This document shows positions 63,764 through 64,000 of a stretch of 64,000 nucleotides of DNA, piece by piece. The stretch is from contig NZ_CVTA01000044.1 of NCBI RefSeq assembly GCF_001050035.1, positions 124,001 to 188,000 of the forward strand, written 5' to 3'. Both the position numbers and the translations under genes were made by a program. Every line of letters starts with the position of its first letter. The first letter of the stretch is position 1. The notes under the pieces were generated by a model, which did not search any database, had not been told where the DNA came from, and was given only the letters and a program-made list of their open reading frames with translations. The stretch comes from Mycolicibacterium komanii. Its GTDB lineage: Bacteria > Actinomycetota > Actinomycetes > Mycobacteriales > Mycobacteriaceae.

Positions 63764-64000
63764 TCACCGCTTCAGCCGCACCGCCAGTTCGTCGGGCGGA
63801 ACGCGGTGGCCTTCGGCACACCGGATCTCGACCGTGGCCTCCGCGCCGCACCCCTGGTGTGCCAGGCGCAACGGCGTGCGGTTGGGCAGGTGGCGCCTGC
63901 CCCACTCGAACATCGCCCAGACCACCGGCATGAACTCCCGGCCGGCCTCGGTGAGCACGTACTCGTCGCGGCTGCGCTGGCCGGGCTCCTGGTAGGGCTG
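63764..64000 (-). CDS. HxlR-type winged-helix regulator, C-terminal part (runs off the window)
   Basis: The 78 visible C-terminal residues include the HxlR wing and helix pattern RSRDEYVLTEAGREFMPVV (family: YxLTxxGxxLxPV), then FEWGRRHLPN and a tail with CGAEATVEIRCAEG and DELAVRL. HxlR proteins respond to aldehydes or redox signals and regulate neighbouring genes. The DNA-binding start lies outside the window. Confidence 0.8.
   Translation of the reverse strand, partial: QPYQEPGQRSRDEYVLTEAGREFMPVVWAMFEWGRRHLPNRTPLRLAHQGCGAEATVEIRCAEGHRVPPDELAVRLKR

Noticed and set aside
1..64000. CRISPR arrays, tRNA or rRNA genes, insertion sequences, integrases
   Set aside because: No regular short repeats with spacers, no cloverleaf or rRNA sequence and no transposase or integrase motifs were seen on either strand.

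Overview
The window is a high-GC actinobacterial chromosome segment, almost certainly from a Mycobacterium (Mycolicibacterium-type) species. The flanking genes match the order known from M. tuberculosis. A chorismate synthase start lies at the left edge (Rv2540c-like). On the right come a short prepilin peptidase (Rv2551c-like), aroE, mltG, ruvX, alaS, yjbQ, an ABM-like gene (Rv2557/2558-like) and rarA (Rv2559c-like), followed further on by the zinc peptidase, transglutaminase and ATP-grasp cluster (Rv2567-Rv2569c-like). Many genes start with GTG or TTG and overlap their neighbour by 1 to 8 bases, as is usual in this group. No tRNA, rRNA, CRISPR array, transposase or integrase was found.

The core, about 2.6 to 46.1 kb, is a complete ESX/type VII secretion locus placed between aroC and the prepilin peptidase/aroE block. 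It encodes EccA, EccB, a fused EccC, two different EccD proteins, EccE, MycP, two EspI/MinD-like ATPases, an EspG, a second EspG-like protein, two YbaB-like proteins and a DUF2694 (EspD/EspH-like) protein. It also carries several candidate substrate sets: a PE/EspC-like plus EspA/EspE-like pair, a PE/PPE pair, an Esx pair, and a small helical protein with an EspB-like partner. Unusually, a ketosynthase III-fold protein is embedded in the substrate operon.

The standout feature is a minus-strand operon: YbaB-like, WXG100, a giant 4317-residue protein, an 83-aa protein, a 509-aa multidomain immunity-like protein, and a solo toxin-type N-terminal domain. The giant protein starts with a WXG100-like (CpnT-type) export domain and a disordered linker. 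It then carries four papain-fold (Tox-PL) domains, five DUF1023 alpha/beta-hydrolase units (one degenerate), a complete-looking glycerophosphodiester phosphodiesterase domain, a GNAT-like domain and three 105-residue C-terminal repeats. I read it as an ESX-exported polymorphic multi-toxin encoded with its own secretion machine and a fused immunity protein.

The left flank carries a small TetR-controlled set: regulator, alpha/beta hydrolase, SnoaL-like protein and DUF3237 protein. Near-identical palindromes at both regulated ends mark the likely operators. The right flank holds shikimate pathway, cell-wall, translation and DNA-recombination genes, then general metabolic and stress genes, ending in a partial HxlR-type regulator.
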